Assembly (NCBI RefSeq): GCF_900142065.1
Contig: NZ_FSRJ01000001.1
Span: 1,178,001 to 1,242,000 of the forward strand
Direction of reading: 5' to 3'
Length of the DNA: 64,000 nucleotides
Source: Agromyces cerinus subsp. cerinus
GTDB taxonomy: Bacteria; Actinomycetota; Actinomycetes; Actinomycetales; Microbacteriaceae
Below are positions 44,664-52,877 of this stretch, piece after piece. A model generated the notes under the pieces. The model was not told where the DNA came from and ran no database searches. It worked only from the letters and a program-made list of their open reading frames with translations. Numbering within the stretch: position 1 is the first letter of the stretch; every line of letters begins with the position of its first letter. Made by a program: the position numbers and the translations under genes.

Positions 44664-45074
44664 ATGCCGAACGTCGCTCCCCCGCCCCGTCCAGCCGCCG
44701 ACGAACGGTGCCCGTGCCTCAGCGGCGAGGTCTTCGGGAGCTGCTGCGGCCCCCTGCTCGCGGGCGACTCCGTCGCGCCGACCGCGGTACGGCTCATGCG
44801 CTCCCGCTACACCGCCTTCGCGGTCGGCGACGTCGCGTACCTCAGCGCGAGTTGGCACCCCGACACCCGACCCGAAGACCTCGAGCTCGACGACGAGACC
44901 CGGTGGGTTCGACTCGACATCCTGGGCACCGAGGGCGGTGGCCCGTTCGACCGGCACGGCACGGTCGAGTTCCGCGCTTCGTACCGATCCGACGAGGAGC
45001 GCGGCGTGCTCCACGAGCGCAGCCGCTTCACCCGCGAGGGCGGACGCTGGTTCTACGTCGACGGCGAGCTCTGA
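44664..45074 (+). CDS. YchJ family protein (UPF0225, SEC-C-like)
   Basis: This 136-residue protein has an N-terminal Cys cluster (CPCLSGEVFGSCCGPLL) that probably binds zinc, followed by LMRSRYTAFAVGDVAYLSASWHP, the YchJ core. It has the NTF2-like core fold of this family and no C-terminal SEC-C motif, as in short actinobacterial members. Function is unknown. Confidence 0.9.
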   Translation: MPNVAPPPRPAADERCPCLSGEVFGSCCGPLLAGDSVAPTAVRLMRSRYTAFAVGDVAYLSASWHPDTRPEDLELDDETRWVRLDILGTEGGGPFDRHGTVEFRASYRSDEERGVLHERSRFTREGGRWFYVDGEL

Positions 45075-45089
45075 CGCGGGTCGGTCCGC

Positions 45090-45554
45090 TCAGTCGCGCT
45101 CAGCGTCCGTGCCGAAGCCATCGCGCAGCGCCCGCTCCTCGGAGCCCTCGAGCTCTTCGAAGACCGTGATCTGCAGCCCGGCCGGCGCGTCGAGCCGAGC
45201 GTTGAGCGAGCGCCACGGCGTCTCGACGGGTTCGGCGACGACGGTCGCCCCTGCATCGGCGAGTCGCCTGGTGGTGCCGGCGCCATCGGCCACCTCGAAG
45301 GCGAGCCGGACCCGCTGGCTCGGCCGGCCGCCCGCCTCGAGTTCGTCGATCACGCGCTTGTGCGTCGGGTTCGCGATCTCGATGGTCGCCCGTCCCGCTT
45401 CGAGGATGGTCACCCGATCGTCGCCGCCCTCGGCGTACGCCATGAGCTCCGGCATGCCGAGCGCGTCGCGGTAGAACTCCACCGCCCGTTCGTAGTCCTC
45501 CGCCTCGATCACGACTCGGAGTTGCAGGACCGGTGGCTGCGCGGCATCCGTCAT
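45090..45554 (-). CDS. VOC-family (glyoxalase/dioxygenase-like) protein
   Basis: This 154-residue protein has two beta-alpha-beta-beta-beta units typical of the vicinal oxygen chelate fold (LQLRVVIEAEDYERAVEFYRDALGM, RVRLAFEVADGAGTTRRLADAGA). A metal-binding triad is not obvious, so it may be a binding or resistance protein and not an enzyme. It lies 32 bp downstream of the AhpD-like gene on the same strand, with their ends overlapping in the gap; a GATGAT box 6 nt before ATG 45554 suggests its own start. Confidence 0.85.
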   Translation of the reverse strand: MTDAAQPPVLQLRVVIEAEDYERAVEFYRDALGMPELMAYAEGGDDRVTILEAGRATIEIANPTHKRVIDELEAGGRPSQRVRLAFEVADGAGTTRRLADAGATVVAEPVETPWRSLNARLDAPAGLQITVFEELEGSEERALRDGFGTDAERD

Positions 45555-45586
45555 GTCGGCATCATCCCAGATCGGGTCGTGCCGGG

Positions 45587-46078
45587 TCAGGCCGCGTCGC
45601 GAGCGACGGGCCAGCACCGCGTGGTCACCCCGATGGCATCCCAGACGTTGATGACGATGATGAGCGAGATGAGCGCGGCAGTCCGATCCTCACCGAAGAC
45701 GGCGGTCGCGGCGCTGAGATCCTCCTCGGGCACGTGCGTCTCCGAGAGCCGGGTGATCGACTCGGTGAGGTGAAGGGCTGCACGTTCCGCCGCGGTGAAC
45801 AGCCCGGAATCGCGCCAGACCGCGACGGCGTGCAGCTTCTGCTCCGATACGCCGGCGGTGCGCGCATCCTTCGCGTGCAGGTCGACGCAGTAGACGCATC
45901 CGTTGATCTGCGAGGCGCGGAGCCGCACCATCTCGCGCAGCTGCGGGTCGAAGTCGACCCGGTCGAGTTCGGCGGTGGCGGCGTGATCGAGCGAGGCGAC
46001 CGCCCGGGAGAAGCGCGGAACGATCGCGTCGAAGTCGAGGCGGACGGGGATGTCGACGAGTGCGTCTGTGATGGTCAT
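45587..46078 (-). CDS. AhpD/carboxymuconolactone decarboxylase-like peroxidase
   Basis: This 163-residue protein has the redox motif [10 protein letters not shown] with C61, C64 and H68, as in AhpD-type alkylhydroperoxidases. The all-helical core block [10 protein letters not shown] and the [10 protein letters not shown] segment fit. It probably reduces organic peroxides with a thiol partner. It is divergent from a MocR regulator across a 46-bp gap that holds both promoters, which suggests that the regulator controls it. Confidence 0.9.
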   Translation of the reverse strand: MTITDALVDIPVRLDFDAIVPRFSRAVASLDHAATAELDRVDFDPQLREMVRLRASQINGCVYCVDLHAKDARTAGVSEQKLHAVAVWRDSGLFTAAERAALHLTESITRLSETHVPEEDLSAATAVFGEDRTAALISLIIVINVWDAIGVTTRCWPVARDAA

Positions 46079-46084
46079 GGCTCC

Positions 46085-46090
46085 ACGCTA
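46085..46090 (-). promoter_or_regulatory. -10 box (TAGCGT) of the AhpD-like gene, leaderless
   Basis: On the minus strand TAGCGT ends 6 nt before the ATG at 46078. Confidence 0.5.
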
Positions 46091-46110
46091 CGAAGCGAAC
46101 GGCCCACTGC

Positions 46111-46116
46111 TACAGT
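46111..46116 (+). promoter_or_regulatory. -10 box (TACAGT) of the MocR gene, leaderless
   Basis: TACAGT ends 8 nt before the ATG at 46125, inside the 46-bp gap shared with the divergent AhpD-like gene. Confidence 0.45.
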
Positions 46117-46124
46117 CCATTTCC

Positions 46125-47564
46125 ATGGGTGAATCATGGGCCATTCGAGGCCTCGATCTGCACCTCGATCTCGATCGGCGCAGAAAGGCAGCATCGCTCG
46201 AGGAAACGCTCCGCGCCGCCGTGCGCGACGGGCGCCTCGACGGCGGAACCCGGCTCCCCGCGAGCCGCACCCTCGCCGCCGATCTCGGCATCGCCCGCAA
46301 TGTCGTGGCCGAGGTCTACGGCCGGCTCGTCGCAGAGGGATGGCTCGAGGCCCGTGTCGGCGCCGGCACCTGGGTCGCCGAGCGCTTCGGCGACCGGGGT
46401 GCGACGGCAGCGGGTGCCGAACCCTCGCCCGCGGTCCGGCAGCTCGGTCTCGACCTGCGCGGCGGCATTCCGGATTCCTCGTCGTTCCCACGGCGCGAAT
46501 GGGCGACCGCCGCTCGGCGAGCGACGCTCGACCTGCCGGCATCCGCGTTCGGGTACGGCCCGCCGCGAGGCTCCCCCGCGCTCAGGGACACGCTTGCCGA
46601 ATACCTCGCGCGGACGCGCGGGGTCGCGGCGGAGCGCGGTCGGATCGCCGTCACCCGGGGCTTCGGCGCAGCGTTGGCGGTGGTCGCGCGCACCCTCGTC
46701 GCCGAGGGTGCCCGGCGCATCGCCGTCGAGCAGTACGGCCACGAGGCGCACCGCGGGATCCTCCGTGCGGCCGGACTCGAGGTCGTGGCCGTTCCCGTCG
46801 ATGCCGACGGCGCCGTCGTCGACGGCCTGGACGGCCTGGCCGTCGATGCCGTGCTCCTGACTCCGGCGCACCAGTTCCCGACCGGGGTCGCGCTCTCGGC
46901 GTCCAGACGGCTCGACGTCGTCGCCTGGGCGGAACGCACCGGCGCCCTCGTCATCGAAGACGACTACGACGGCGAGTTCCGCTACGACCGGCGGGCGATC
47001 GGCGCGCTGCAGGCACTCGCGCCCGAGCTGGTCGCCTACCTCGGCACGGCGTCGAAGAGCCTCGCGCCGGCGGTGGGCCTCGGATGGGCGGTCGTGCCCG
47101 GCCGTCTGGCCGGGGCGTTCGACGAGCAGCTCGTCGCGGCGAACGGCATCGCGGACCTCCTGAACCAGTCGACGCTCGACGCCTTCATGCAGGCGCACGA
47201 GTACGACCGGACCGTACGGCGGCGTCGCGCCGAGTATCGTTCACGCCGCGAGGTCGTCGAAGTACGCGTCGCGGCAGAACTCCGCGGATGCCGGGTGAGC
47301 GGCATGCGCGCCGGCCTGCATTGCCTCATCGAGTTGCCGACCGACGTCGACGAGCGCCGCGTCGCAGCCGCCGCCCTGCGGCTCGGCGTCCGGTTCGACG
47401 GACTCGGCTCCTTCCGGCTCGGCGCCCCGTCGGTGCTGCGGGCGCCTGCCATGGTCGTGGGTTACGGAGCACCGGCTCCCCATCGCTTCGAAGCGGCCCT
47501 CGACCGTGCGATCGCCGCGATCCGTGCGGAACTCGAGATGTCGACGGCGGTCGATCGCCCCTGA
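46125..47564 (+). CDS. MocR/PdxR-type regulator (GntR helix-turn-helix plus aminotransferase domain)
   Basis: This 479-residue regulator has an N-terminal GntR winged helix (about 20-88: [20 protein letters not shown]) and a C-terminal aminotransferase fold class I domain. Its PLP lysine is K311 in [32 protein letters not shown] and [14 protein letters not shown] are hallmarks of the family. MocR proteins usually respond to PLP with an amino acid and often regulate B6, GABA or taurine genes. Here the only divergent gene is the AhpD-like peroxidase, so the effector is uncertain. Confidence 0.9.
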   Translation: MGESWAIRGLDLHLDLDRRRKAASLEETLRAAVRDGRLDGGTRLPASRTLAADLGIARNVVAEVYGRLVAEGWLEARVGAGTWVAERFGDRGATAAGAEPSPAVRQLGLDLRGGIPDSSSFPRREWATAARRATLDLPASAFGYGPPRGSPALRDTLAEYLARTRGVAAERGRIAVTRGFGAALAVVARTLVAEGARRIAVEQYGHEAHRGILRAAGLEVVAVPVDADGAVVDGLDGLAVDAVLLTPAHQFPTGVALSASRRLDVVAWAERTGALVIEDDYDGEFRYDRRAIGALQALAPELVAYLGTASKSLAPAVGLGWAVVPGRLAGAFDEQLVAANGIADLLNQSTLDAFMQAHEYDRTVRRRRAEYRSRREVVEVRVAAELRGCRVSGMRAGLHCLIELPTDVDERRVAAAALRLGVRFDGLGSFRLGAPSVLRAPAMVVGYGAPAPHRFEAALDRAIAAIRAELEMSTAVDRP

Positions 47565-47597
47565 GGGAACGCCTCGAGGGCGCACCTTCGTGTTCGG

Positions 47598-48746
47598 TCA
47601 GTTCCCGCGCGGACGACTGTGCTCGTCGAAGAACGCCGCGAGATGGCCGGCGAGCAGTTCGGGCTCTTCGTGGGCCATGAAGTGACCGCCGGCAGTCGCC
47701 GGATGCCAGACCCTGATGTCGCTGCAGGCCCGTTCGGCGATGCTCTTGGGGATGTCCCGGATGATCGCCTCGGCGCTGAGCGTGAACCCCGCCGGCACGG
47801 TGATCACGGGTCGCGGCGCGTTCGCCGGGAAGTCGAAGTACTGGCGGAACGAGGTGCCGATCGATCCGGTCGACCAGTACAAGGTCGCGAGGGTGAGGAG
47901 CGTGGCTCGATCGAATCGACGCTCGAGGTCGCCGCCGGCGTCGCTCCAGTCGCGCAACTTGTCGATGATCCATGCGAGCAGCCCCGCCGGCGAGTCGATG
48001 AGCGCCGCCCCGACCGTGTCGGGCCGCGTGCCCATGATGGCGCTGTAGCCTCCATCGCCCTCGTCGAACTCGGCTTCTGCCTCGAGCACCGCACGTTCCG
48101 CCGGCGTCAACGGCTCCGCGAACTCCGATGGGAAGGGCGGATGGATCATGTAGAGGCCGAGCACTCGTTCGGGGTGCTTCGCGGCGATCCACGCGGCAAC
48201 GGTGCCGCCGATGTCCCCGCCGAAGACGCCGAACCGCGCCTCGCCGACGAGCTGGCGCATCAGCTCGGACATCAGGTCGGCCATGATCTCCCGTGTCAGC
48301 GGCGCATCGGGCAGCTCCGAGAAGAGGAAGCCGGGCATCGACGGGATCACGAGGTCGAATCGGAGACCGTGCCTCTCGCCTGCCGCCTGGAGCGCATCGG
48401 CGAGCGGCAGCATCTCGAGGAAACTCGACGGCCAGCCGTGCATGACGAGCAGCGGGACGGTCTCGCCGTCGGCCGCGCCGACGCTCGCACGAACGAAGTG
48501 CACCCGGGTGCCCTGCACCAGTGCCTGCCGGTGGTCGAGCCGGTTCAGGCGCGTCTCGACCGAACGCCAGTCGAACTCCTCTGCCCACTCGGAGACGAGG
48601 CCCGAGAGAGCGCCGGGATCGACGCCGCCCGCCCATGGGCGGCTGCTGCTGGCGTGGACGAATCGGGTGCGACGGAGTCGTTCCCGGAGGTCGTCGAGCT
48701 CGACGTCGGAGAGGTGGATCGTGAACGGATCACCGTCGGAGTTCAT
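47598..48746 (-). CDS. Epoxide hydrolase (EHN domain, alpha/beta fold)
   Basis: This 382-residue enzyme is predicted to open epoxides through an Asp nucleophile. An N-terminal EHN domain (about 5-110) is followed by HGWPSS (103-108), which forms the oxyanion hole. The nucleophile is D178 in FGGDIGG. A lid domain follows, and the C-terminal GGHFMAHEEPELLA supplies the catalytic His. The ATG overlaps the upstream MBL gene stop by 4 nt, so the two enzymes form an operon. The physiological epoxide is unknown. Confidence 0.92.
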   Translation of the reverse strand: MNSDGDPFTIHLSDVELDDLRERLRRTRFVHASSSRPWAGGVDPGALSGLVSEWAEEFDWRSVETRLNRLDHRQALVQGTRVHFVRASVGAADGETVPLLVMHGWPSSFLEMLPLADALQAAGERHGLRFDLVIPSMPGFLFSELPDAPLTREIMADLMSELMRQLVGEARFGVFGGDIGGTVAAWIAAKHPERVLGLYMIHPPFPSEFAEPLTPAERAVLEAEAEFDEGDGGYSAIMGTRPDTVGAALIDSPAGLLAWIIDKLRDWSDAGGDLERRFDRATLLTLATLYWSTGSIGTSFRQYFDFPANAPRPVITVPAGFTLSAEAIIRDIPKSIAERACSDIRVWHPATAGGHFMAHEEPELLAGHLAAFFDEHSRPRGN

Positions 48747-49594
48747 GCCCGCGCCTCCCCCTGCGCGTCGAGCGCCCGGTACGCGCGCTCGACGGCGCCG
48801 CCGAGCGCATCGACGGGGATCGACCAGTCGTCGTGCGCCGCGAGGGCCTCGGCCGGCGTGAGCCCCGCGTCGTGAGCGGCGCGGAATCGATCGGCGATGA
48901 GCCGCAGCTCGGCAGCCTGCCGCTCCACGAACGCGCGATCGACCACCCGGCCGTGCCCGGGTACCACTCGGTCACTCGGTCGCATCGCTGCGGCGAGGCC
49001 GTCGAGCACGCCCGGCCAGCCGAGCGGGTAGCTGCCCGAGCCGTACATCACCGGGCCGGACTCCTCGATCAGGTCGCCGAGGATCCAGACCCGCTCGTCG
49101 GGCACGAACAGCACGAGATCGGTGTCGGTGTGCGCGGGCGGCTGCGGGCGCAGCTCGACGAGTCGGTCGCCCAGGTTCAGCATCAGGGGCTCGACGAGCG
49201 GATGCGTCGGGGGCGTCAGCACCACGTCGGCCCACTGCCGCTCGGGCTCCCGCGTCGGATCGGCACGCCACGCCGCGAGACGCGGCCCCTCATACTCGGC
49301 GAAATGGGCGGCGATGTTCGAATGGCCGTAGATCGCGGCATCGGTGGCCGTACCCGGCCCGAAGACCTGGTTGCCGAAGGTGTGGTCGAAATGCGCGTGG
49401 GTGTTCACGACCCAGCGCACCGGACGGTCGAACCGCGCTGCGACATCGGCCGCGAGTTCGACGGCCTCGCCGGGCTGCACGCGGGTGTCGACGAGCATCA
49501 GCCCGTCGGCGCCCTCGATCACGACGATCGAGATGTCGAACGGGTCGTACCGTCGCTGATGGATGCCGGGAGCCACGGTGAGCCAAGCTGTCAT
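48743..49594 (-). CDS. Metallo-beta-lactamase fold hydrolase
   Basis: This 283-residue protein has the metal-binding motif THAHFDH (T65-H71), with a VPGHGRVVDR block giving a further ligand His and GDLIEESG supplying the bridging Asp. The domain belongs to the broad MBL-fold hydrolase group; the substrate is not predictable. ATG 49594 is supported by a TACGCT box 7 nt upstream. It is the first gene of a two-gene operon with the epoxide hydrolase. Confidence 0.9.
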   Translation of the reverse strand: MTAWLTVAPGIHQRRYDPFDISIVVIEGADGLMLVDTRVQPGEAVELAADVAARFDRPVRWVVNTHAHFDHTFGNQVFGPGTATDAAIYGHSNIAAHFAEYEGPRLAAWRADPTREPERQWADVVLTPPTHPLVEPLMLNLGDRLVELRPQPPAHTDTDLVLFVPDERVWILGDLIEESGPVMYGSGSYPLGWPGVLDGLAAAMRPSDRVVPGHGRVVDRAFVERQAAELRLIADRFRAAHDAGLTPAEALAAHDDWSIPVDALGGAVERAYRALDAQGEARA

Positions 49595-49601
49595 GTTCCC
49601 G

Positions 49602-49607
49602 AGCGTA
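49602..49607 (-). promoter_or_regulatory. -10 box (TACGCT) of the MBL-fold gene, leaderless
   Basis: On the minus strand TACGCT ends 7 nt before the ATG at 49594. Confidence 0.5.
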
Positions 49608-49694
49608 GCGACGCGCCGAGAGCCCACGCGTGCGCCAGCGGCGAACGCACTGCCGATCAGGCGCAGATCAAAGGAAACGCAGAGATTCGCGTCG

Positions 49695-49700
49695 TAGCGT
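49695..49700 (+). promoter_or_regulatory. -10 box (TAGCGT) of the alarmone synthetase gene, leaderless
   Basis: TAGCGT ends 7 nt before the GTG at 49708, which decides the start of that gene. Confidence 0.5.
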
Positions 49701-49707
49701 GGCATCC

Positions 49708-50484
49708 GTGACCCCGCTCGACGGCACCCCGCCCACCCGGCACTCAGCCCCGCCAATGCTCACGGCACGCGCGCAGCGCACGCTCGAGACCATCGACGGC
49801 CAGACGCTCGATGAGATGCGGGCGCTCCGCGACGAGACCGAGCGTTTCATGCTGCGCTACAAGTTCGGCATGGACGAGGTCATCACGAAGCTCTCCATCC
49901 TGCGAGAGGAGTTCAACCAGACGCACGACTACAACCCGATCGAACACATCTCGAGCCGGTTGAAGAGCCTCGACAGCGTGATCGACAAGATGCAGCGCAA
50001 GGGCATCGACCCGACGTTCGAGACGATCCGCGACACGATCACCGACATCGCCGGGGTGCGGGTGACCTGCAGCTTCGTCTCCGACGTGTACCGCATCTTC
50101 GAGCTGCTCACCGCGCAGCGCGACATCCGGGTGCTGCGGGTCAAGGACTACATCAAGGAGCCGAAGTCCAACGGCTACCAGAGCCTGCACGTCATCGTCG
50201 AGGTGCCGGTGTTCCTCTCGACCGGGGCGCACCCCGTGGCCGTCGAGGTGCAGATCCGCACGATCGCCATGGACTTCTGGGCGAGCCTCGAGCACAAGAT
50301 CTACTACAAGTACGACCGCAGGGTGCCCCAGGAACTGCTCGACGGGCTGACGGATGCCGCGCACACGGCCGCCGAGCTCGACGCACGCATGGAACGACTG
50401 CACCGCGAGGTACACGGAGCACCGCGGTCGCCGATCGGTGCCGACATGCACCCGGTGGCCGGGCGGCCCGGCAACCCGGTCTGA
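49708..50484 (+). CDS. Small alarmone synthetase (RelA/SpoT synthetase domain only)
   Basis: This 258-residue protein makes (p)ppGpp-type alarmones from GTP or GDP and ATP. Only the RelA/SpoT synthetase domain is present (about 60-225), with no hydrolase, TGS or ACT domain, so it belongs to the RelQ/RelP group. Key blocks are IEHISSRLKSLDSVIDKM, DIAGVRVTCSFVSDVYRIF, YIKEPKSNGYQSLHVIVEVP and EVQIRTIAMDFWASLEHKIYYKY (in parts). Its own leaderless promoter suggests stress control independent of the main Rel enzyme, which is not in this window. Confidence 0.92.
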   Translation: MTPLDGTPPTRHSAPPMLTARAQRTLETIDGQTLDEMRALRDETERFMLRYKFGMDEVITKLSILREEFNQTHDYNPIEHISSRLKSLDSVIDKMQRKGIDPTFETIRDTITDIAGVRVTCSFVSDVYRIFELLTAQRDIRVLRVKDYIKEPKSNGYQSLHVIVEVPVFLSTGAHPVAVEVQIRTIAMDFWASLEHKIYYKYDRRVPQELLDGLTDAAHTAAELDARMERLHREVHGAPRSPIGADMHPVAGRPGNPV

Positions 50485-50510
50485 GCCGCACCCGGGTCTG
50501 AGCTGCCAAC

Positions 50511-51203
50511 TCAGCCCCGAGCGAGCGCAGCGAACTCCCGCTCGCCCTCGTCGGTCACCCGCAGCGAACGATCGCCCGGACGGCGCCCCACCCAGCCATC
50601 GTCGATCAGGCGCCTGAGCACGTGGGCACCGAGCCGTCCGGCGAGGTGCGGGCGGCGCTCGGTCCAGTCGAGGCATCCGCGCAGCGCGGGTCGCCGGGAG
50701 GAGCCTGCGACGCCGACTCCCTCGGCGAGGCCGAGCCGCTCCGCGAGCGGCGCACCCGGGTCGAGCACTCGGCCCGGTTCCCCTGCGACGAGCGGCGCGA
50801 TCGCTCCTTCGCGCACGAGCGCGTCGGCGAGGTCGAGCGCCAGCCGTCCCGCGAAATGGTCGTAGCACGACCGCGCGAGGGCGAGCCGCTCCGCGGAGGC
50901 TGACTGCGCGTACGAGCTGACGGCCCGGCGCGGCGCGATCAGCTGCAGCGCTTCGACGGCATTCGCGACGTCGGCGCCGGCGAGCGTGAAGTACCGATGC
51001 CTGCCGAGTCGGCGATCACTCACGAGTCCGCCGGCGAGCAGTTGGGCGAGGTGGGTGCTCGCAGTCGATGCGGAGACCCCCGCGATTCCGGCGAGTTCGC
51101 TCGCCGGCAGCGATCGGCCGTCCAGCAGCGCGACGAGCATCGCGGCGCGGGCGGGCTCTCCCATGAGGCGGGCGGGTTCGGCGAGATCGGCGTCTCCGTG
51201 CAT
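50511..51203 (-). CDS. ArsR-family winged-helix regulator with a C-terminal extension
   Basis: This 230-residue regulator has an ArsR-type winged helix in its first half (about 10-80: EPARAAMLVALLDGRSLPASELA, STASTHLAQLLAGGLVSDRR). A C-terminal region of about 140 residues contains a second helix-turn-helix-like segment (VLRRLIDDGWVGRRPGDRSLRVTDEG). No clustered Cys metal site of classic ArsR proteins is seen. A TATCGT box 6 nt upstream supports ATG 51203. It diverges from the P450-like gene across 64 bp and may control it. Confidence 0.82.
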   Translation of the reverse strand: MHGDADLAEPARLMGEPARAAMLVALLDGRSLPASELAGIAGVSASTASTHLAQLLAGGLVSDRRLGRHRYFTLAGADVANAVEALQLIAPRRAVSSYAQSASAERLALARSCYDHFAGRLALDLADALVREGAIAPLVAGEPGRVLDPGAPLAERLGLAEGVGVAGSSRRPALRGCLDWTERRPHLAGRLGAHVLRRLIDDGWVGRRPGDRSLRVTDEGEREFAALARG

Positions 51204-51209
51204 GCCCCC

Positions 51210-51215
51210 ACGATA
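51210..51215 (-). promoter_or_regulatory. -10 box (TATCGT) of the ArsR-like gene, leaderless
   Basis: On the minus strand TATCGT ends 6 nt before the ATG at 51203. Confidence 0.5.
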
Positions 51216-51255
51216 CGTCGGTGACACTTCGGCTGGCATCGAAGCGTCCCGGGCA

Positions 51256-51261
51256 TAGCGT
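51256..51261 (+). promoter_or_regulatory. -10 box (TAGCGT) of the P450-like gene, leaderless
   Basis: TAGCGT ends 6 nt before the ATG at 51268. Confidence 0.5.
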
Positions 51262-51267
51262 CGAACC

Positions 51268-52089
51268 ATGATCGACATCATCGAACGGGCCGCGGTCGAA
51301 CGCATCCTCGTCGACCCCGCATCGCGTGTTCCCGAGGCCTCCGTCGCAGCACGCGACTCGGCATCGCCGCTGACCGTCTTCCGCGCCGAGGTCTCGCGCT
51401 TCGTGAACGGCGCCGAGCACGACGCCCGGCGGGTTCGCCTCGATGCGCTGCTCGACGGACTCGACCCGAACGCCCTCGCGGCCGCCGCCGTTCGGCACGC
51501 CCTGGCGGGTACGCCTGCCGGGCGCATCCCCGTCACCGTGCTCGCGGAGGCGCTCGGCTTCACCGAAGCGAGCGCACTGCCGACACTCGTGGCCACGGTC
51601 GCGTCCGCCTACCCCACCGGTGAGACGACGGACCCGGATGCGGCGGATGCGGCCGTGATCGCGCTGTTCGAGGCATCCGGGCGCACCGACCCCGACGAGC
51701 GGGCCCTGCGCGTGCAACTCCTCGTGCAGGCGTACGCCGCGACGGCGACGCTCGTCGAGCGGGCTCTCGCACTGGCTCGATCGCAGGACGGGGCCGTCTC
51801 GACCCGGACCCTGCTGGAATCCGTGCTCCGCGACGACTCCCCCGTGCCCGTCACGCGCCGACTCGTGCCCGCGGAACGCGGGGGCGAGACCCTCGTCGTG
51901 CTGCACCTCGACGGCGCCGACTGCGAGGCCGCTGCCGACCGACCCGCCCGCATCCTGGCCTTCGGCGCTGGTCCGAGAGCCTGCCCGGCGCCGCATCACG
52001 CCCTCGCGATCGCCGCCGCGATCGTCGACACCCTCCGCGCCGACGCGGACCGAGACGAGGAGACCGTCCGCCATGCTGACACCCGCTGA
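51268..52089 (+). CDS. Short cytochrome P450-like protein (degenerate heme-thiolate fold)
   Basis: This 273-residue protein resembles a shrunken cytochrome P450, whose usual length is about 400. The heme loop FGAGPRAC with the candidate thiolate C239 and the following AIAAAIV helix are clear. Upstream, LLESVLRDDSPVPVTRR resembles the K helix, but the strictly conserved ExxR glutamate position is Ser185. SRFVNGAEHDARR matches the substrate-side C helix, and the I-helix Thr motif is only weakly present. Parts of the B-H region appear missing. It overlaps the next gene by 17 nt. Monooxygenase activity is doubtful; a heme-binding or vestigial role is possible. Confidence 0.65.
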   Translation: MIDIIERAAVERILVDPASRVPEASVAARDSASPLTVFRAEVSRFVNGAEHDARRVRLDALLDGLDPNALAAAAVRHALAGTPAGRIPVTVLAEALGFTEASALPTLVATVASAYPTGETTDPDAADAAVIALFEASGRTDPDERALRVQLLVQAYAATATLVERALALARSQDGAVSTRTLLESVLRDDSPVPVTRRLVPAERGGETLVVLHLDGADCEAAADRPARILAFGAGPRACPAPHHALAIAAAIVDTLRADADRDEETVRHADTR

Positions 52090-52876
52090 GTTCCGCGCCC
52101 TCCACCGGCCGGGAGCCCCGTTCCTGCTGCCGAACGCCTGGGACCTCGCCTCCGCGCGCTGGCTCCACGCGGACGGTCATCGCGCGATCGGCACGACGAG
52201 CCTCGGTCTTGCCATCGGCGCCGGAAAGCGCGACGGTGCCGGCGAGATCGCCGCCGAGACGCTCGCGCTCGCGCGGGCTGCTGCAGCGCACGGCATCTCG
52301 CTCAGCATCGACCTCGAGGCCGGCTTCTCGGACGACCCCGAACAGGTCGGCCGATACGCCGCCGAGCTCGCGGCGATCGGATGCGTCGGCGTGAACATCG
52401 AGGACTCGACCGAACACGGCGACCTCGTCGACCTGAAGCTCGCCGCGGCGAAGATCGCCGCGATCGCCTCCGCGGCGCCCGGGCTCTACCTGAACGCCCG
52501 CACGGACGGGTACTGGGTGTCGAACGGGGACGATGGCGCCGGCCGCTTCGACGACGCGGTGGCCCGGGCCCGGCGATATCTGGCGGCAGGAGCATCCGGG
52601 ATCTTCGTGCCCGGCGTGCTCGCGCCGCAGACGATCGCCGCACTCTGCGGCGCGATCGAGGCACCGCTCAACGTGCTCGTGCAGCCCGAGCTCCGCCCGG
52701 CCGACCTCGGGCGACTCGGCGTCGCCCGCGTCAGCACCGGCTCGCTGCTGTTCCGCACGGCGCTCGGATCCGTCTCCGCCGCAGTCCAGGCGATCACCGC
52801 CGACCGGCCGTCGAACCCGCTGCCCGCGGCACCGTCGTACGCCGAGGTCGCCGGACTGCCGCTCGCGCGGACCTGA
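52073..52876 (+). CDS. Isocitrate lyase/PEP phosphomutase superfamily protein
   Basis: This 267-residue TIM-barrel protein belongs to the PEP mutase/methylisocitrate lyase superfamily. Its recognisable pieces are FLLPNAWDLASARWL, GTTSLGLAIGAGKRDG, SIDLEAGFSDDPEQVG, GVNIEDSTEHGDLVD and LNARTDGYW. The DLEAG and NIEDS blocks hold the metal-binding acidic residues. The catalytic KKCGH motif of true isocitrate lyases is absent, so the reaction may be oxaloacetate- or phosphonate-related. It starts inside the 3' end of the P450-like gene, so the two are cotranslated. Confidence 0.85.
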   Translation: MLTPAEFRALHRPGAPFLLPNAWDLASARWLHADGHRAIGTTSLGLAIGAGKRDGAGEIAAETLALARAAAAHGISLSIDLEAGFSDDPEQVGRYAAELAAIGCVGVNIEDSTEHGDLVDLKLAAAKIAAIASAAPGLYLNARTDGYWVSNGDDGAGRFDDAVARARRYLAAGASGIFVPGVLAPQTIAALCGAIEAPLNVLVQPELRPADLGRLGVARVSTGSLLFRTALGSVSAAVQAITADRPSNPLPAAPSYAEVAGLPLART

Positions 52877-52877
52877 G

